Assembly (NCBI GenBank): GCA_031291415.1
Contig: JARLJB010000373.1
Coordinates: 1-33,401, forward strand
Direction: 5' to 3'
DNA: 33,401 nt
From: Telmatospirillum sp.
GTDB lineage: Bacteria > Pseudomonadota > Alphaproteobacteria > Rhodospirillales > Magnetospirillaceae
In this document: piece by piece, positions 32,660-33,401 of the stretch
How positions within the stretch are numbered: position 1 is the first letter of the stretch
Layout: each line of letters begins with the position of its first letter
Translations under genes and position numbers: made by a program
The notes under the pieces: generated by a model
Databases searched by the model: none
What the model saw: the letters and a program-made list of their open reading frames with translations, nothing else
Told to the model about the DNA's origin: nothing

Positions 32660-32678
32660 TTGCATAAAAATTAAGCAA
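32660..32678. promoter_or_regulatory. Inverted repeat upstream of the glnK sigma-54 promoter
   Basis: TTGC-ATAAAAATTAA-GCAA forms a short inverted repeat in an AT-rich patch, about 64 bp upstream of the -24 GG. This is the usual place for an NtrC or similar enhancer-binding protein, although the half-sites fit the NtrC consensus (TGCACC-N5-GGTGCA) only partly. Confidence 0.3.
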
Positions 32679-32739
32679 GATCGCCGTGCGGGACGCTCAT
32701 GGGTCACCTCGCGGCGCCGTTTTCCGCAGTTTTCATCGG

Positions 32740-32756
32740 TTGGCACGGAACTTGAT
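32740..32756 (+). promoter_or_regulatory. Sigma-54 (RpoN) promoter for glnK
   Basis: TTGGCACG-GAAC-TTGAT matches the -24/-12 consensus (TGGCACG-N4-TTGCW) with a single C-to-A change after the -12 G. The -24 GG is at 32742-32743 and the -12 G at 32754. It lies 46 bp before the glnK ATG, giving a leader of about 37 nt. It indicates nitrogen-limitation control by NtrC. Confidence 0.75.
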
Positions 32757-32775
32757 TAATGTATCCGCAGCCTGA

Positions 32776-33141
<366 letters not shown>

Positions 33142-33169
33142 GATTTTAATGGGGCCCTCGGGGGTGATT

Positions 33170-33401
33170 ATGAAAATACTCTCCAAAAATACGATTGTTG
33201 GTAGCGGGCTGACGCTTGCGCTGACGTTGCTGGCGGGAGCCGGACTGGCGCAGGAGGCGGCGCCGGCGGCTGACGCGGCGGCAGCGGCGGCACCGGCGGT
33301 TTTGGACAAGGCGGACACGGCGTGGATGCTGACATCGACGGCGCTTGTCCTGCTGATGACGATACCGGGTCTGGCGTTGTTTTACGCCGGCATGGTGCGC
33401 A
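33170..33401 (+). CDS. amtB: Ammonium transporter AmtB, N-terminal part (cut by window end)
   Basis: 77 residues are visible. A signal-peptide-like hydrophobic start ([18 protein letters not shown]) is followed by an Ala-rich segment ([24 protein letters not shown]). The first conserved AmtB helix then appears: [25 protein letters not shown]. The protein forms a trimeric ammonia channel in the cytoplasmic membrane and is gated by GlnK encoded just upstream. A GGGGTGATT sequence serves as RBS before ATG 33170. Co-transcription with glnK from the sigma-54 promoter is expected. Confidence 0.95.
   Translation, partial: MKILSKNTIVGSGLTLALTLLAGAGLAQEAAPAADAAAAAAPAVLDKADTAWMLTSTALVLLMTIPGLALFYAGMVR

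Overview
The window is a GC-rich, gene-dense chromosomal segment of an alphaproteobacterium, most likely from the Rhodospirillales (the Rhodospirillum/Magnetospirillum/Telmatospirillum neighbourhood). The evidence is the gene order dnaK-dnaJ-dapB followed by nth, a DUF1674 (succinate dehydrogenase assembly) gene, a heptose-based LPS gene set, glnK-amtB behind a sigma-54-type promoter, and small DUF3309/CsbD stress genes. The genus is an inference. No tRNA, rRNA, CRISPR array, integrase or intact transposase was recognised.

Layout. 1-905: two dispersed palindromic repeats, then a small DUF3309-like membrane protein and a CsbD protein on the minus strand. 906-1256: a decayed internal fragment of a type III polyketide synthase. 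1268-6212: a divergent cell-surface polysaccharide locus. On the minus strand it has a methyltransferase, an HlpA-like GT-A protein and a GT9 heptosyltransferase, and on the plus strand two GT2 enzymes. 6167-7332: a divergent DUF2239 / GIY-YIG pair around a twice-repeated 30-bp-spaced operator-like motif. 7411-10236: a DUF1800/DUF1501 pair, the second with a Tat signal. 10253-11886: two palindromic repeat elements, a DUF2087 protein, a structured non-coding stretch and a WXXGXW lipoprotein. 11883-15575: a tightly coupled minus-strand operon rsmB-gmhB-GT2-GT4 with ATGA overlaps throughout. 15642-17924: a DUF1674 protein, a GtrB-like GT2 membrane enzyme, a repeat and a DUF1848 iron-sulfur protein.

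18074-22264 holds dnaK-dnaJ-dapB, preceded by a CIRCE operator and a heat-shock-type promoter. 22283-23614 has a lipoprotein that probably starts at TTG, and endonuclease III. 23628-28722 is a sugar-acid catabolic island: an IclR regulator diverges from an operon of DapA-family aldolase, MFS importer and IlvD/Edd dehydratase, with a perfect palindromic operator in between. Its composition (regulator, aldolase, dehydratase) resembles the E. coli yag/yjh xylonate systems, and the first part of the aldolase is visibly AT-richer than its surroundings. 28906-30665: a LysE exporter coupled to a secreted sialidase-like beta-propeller. 30686-32490: a second copy of a 117-bp palindromic repeat, a BamE-like lipoprotein, an EI24 membrane protein and an unrecognised small protein. 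32740-33401: sigma-54 promoter, glnK and the start of amtB, cut by the window end.

The most unusual signals are non-coding. Three palindromic repeat elements lie between CTAG tetranucleotides, although CTAG is otherwise rare here. Four of those six CTAGs supply the TAG stop codon of a neighbouring gene. Other points are the DUF2239/GIY-YIG operator pair, a glycosyltransferase predicted to be leaderless, the type III PKS remnant, and a folded-looking stretch at 10,980-11,250. I see no clear-cut new defence or mobile system. The DUF2239/GIY-YIG pair and the CTAG-bounded repeats are the best candidates for undescribed biology.
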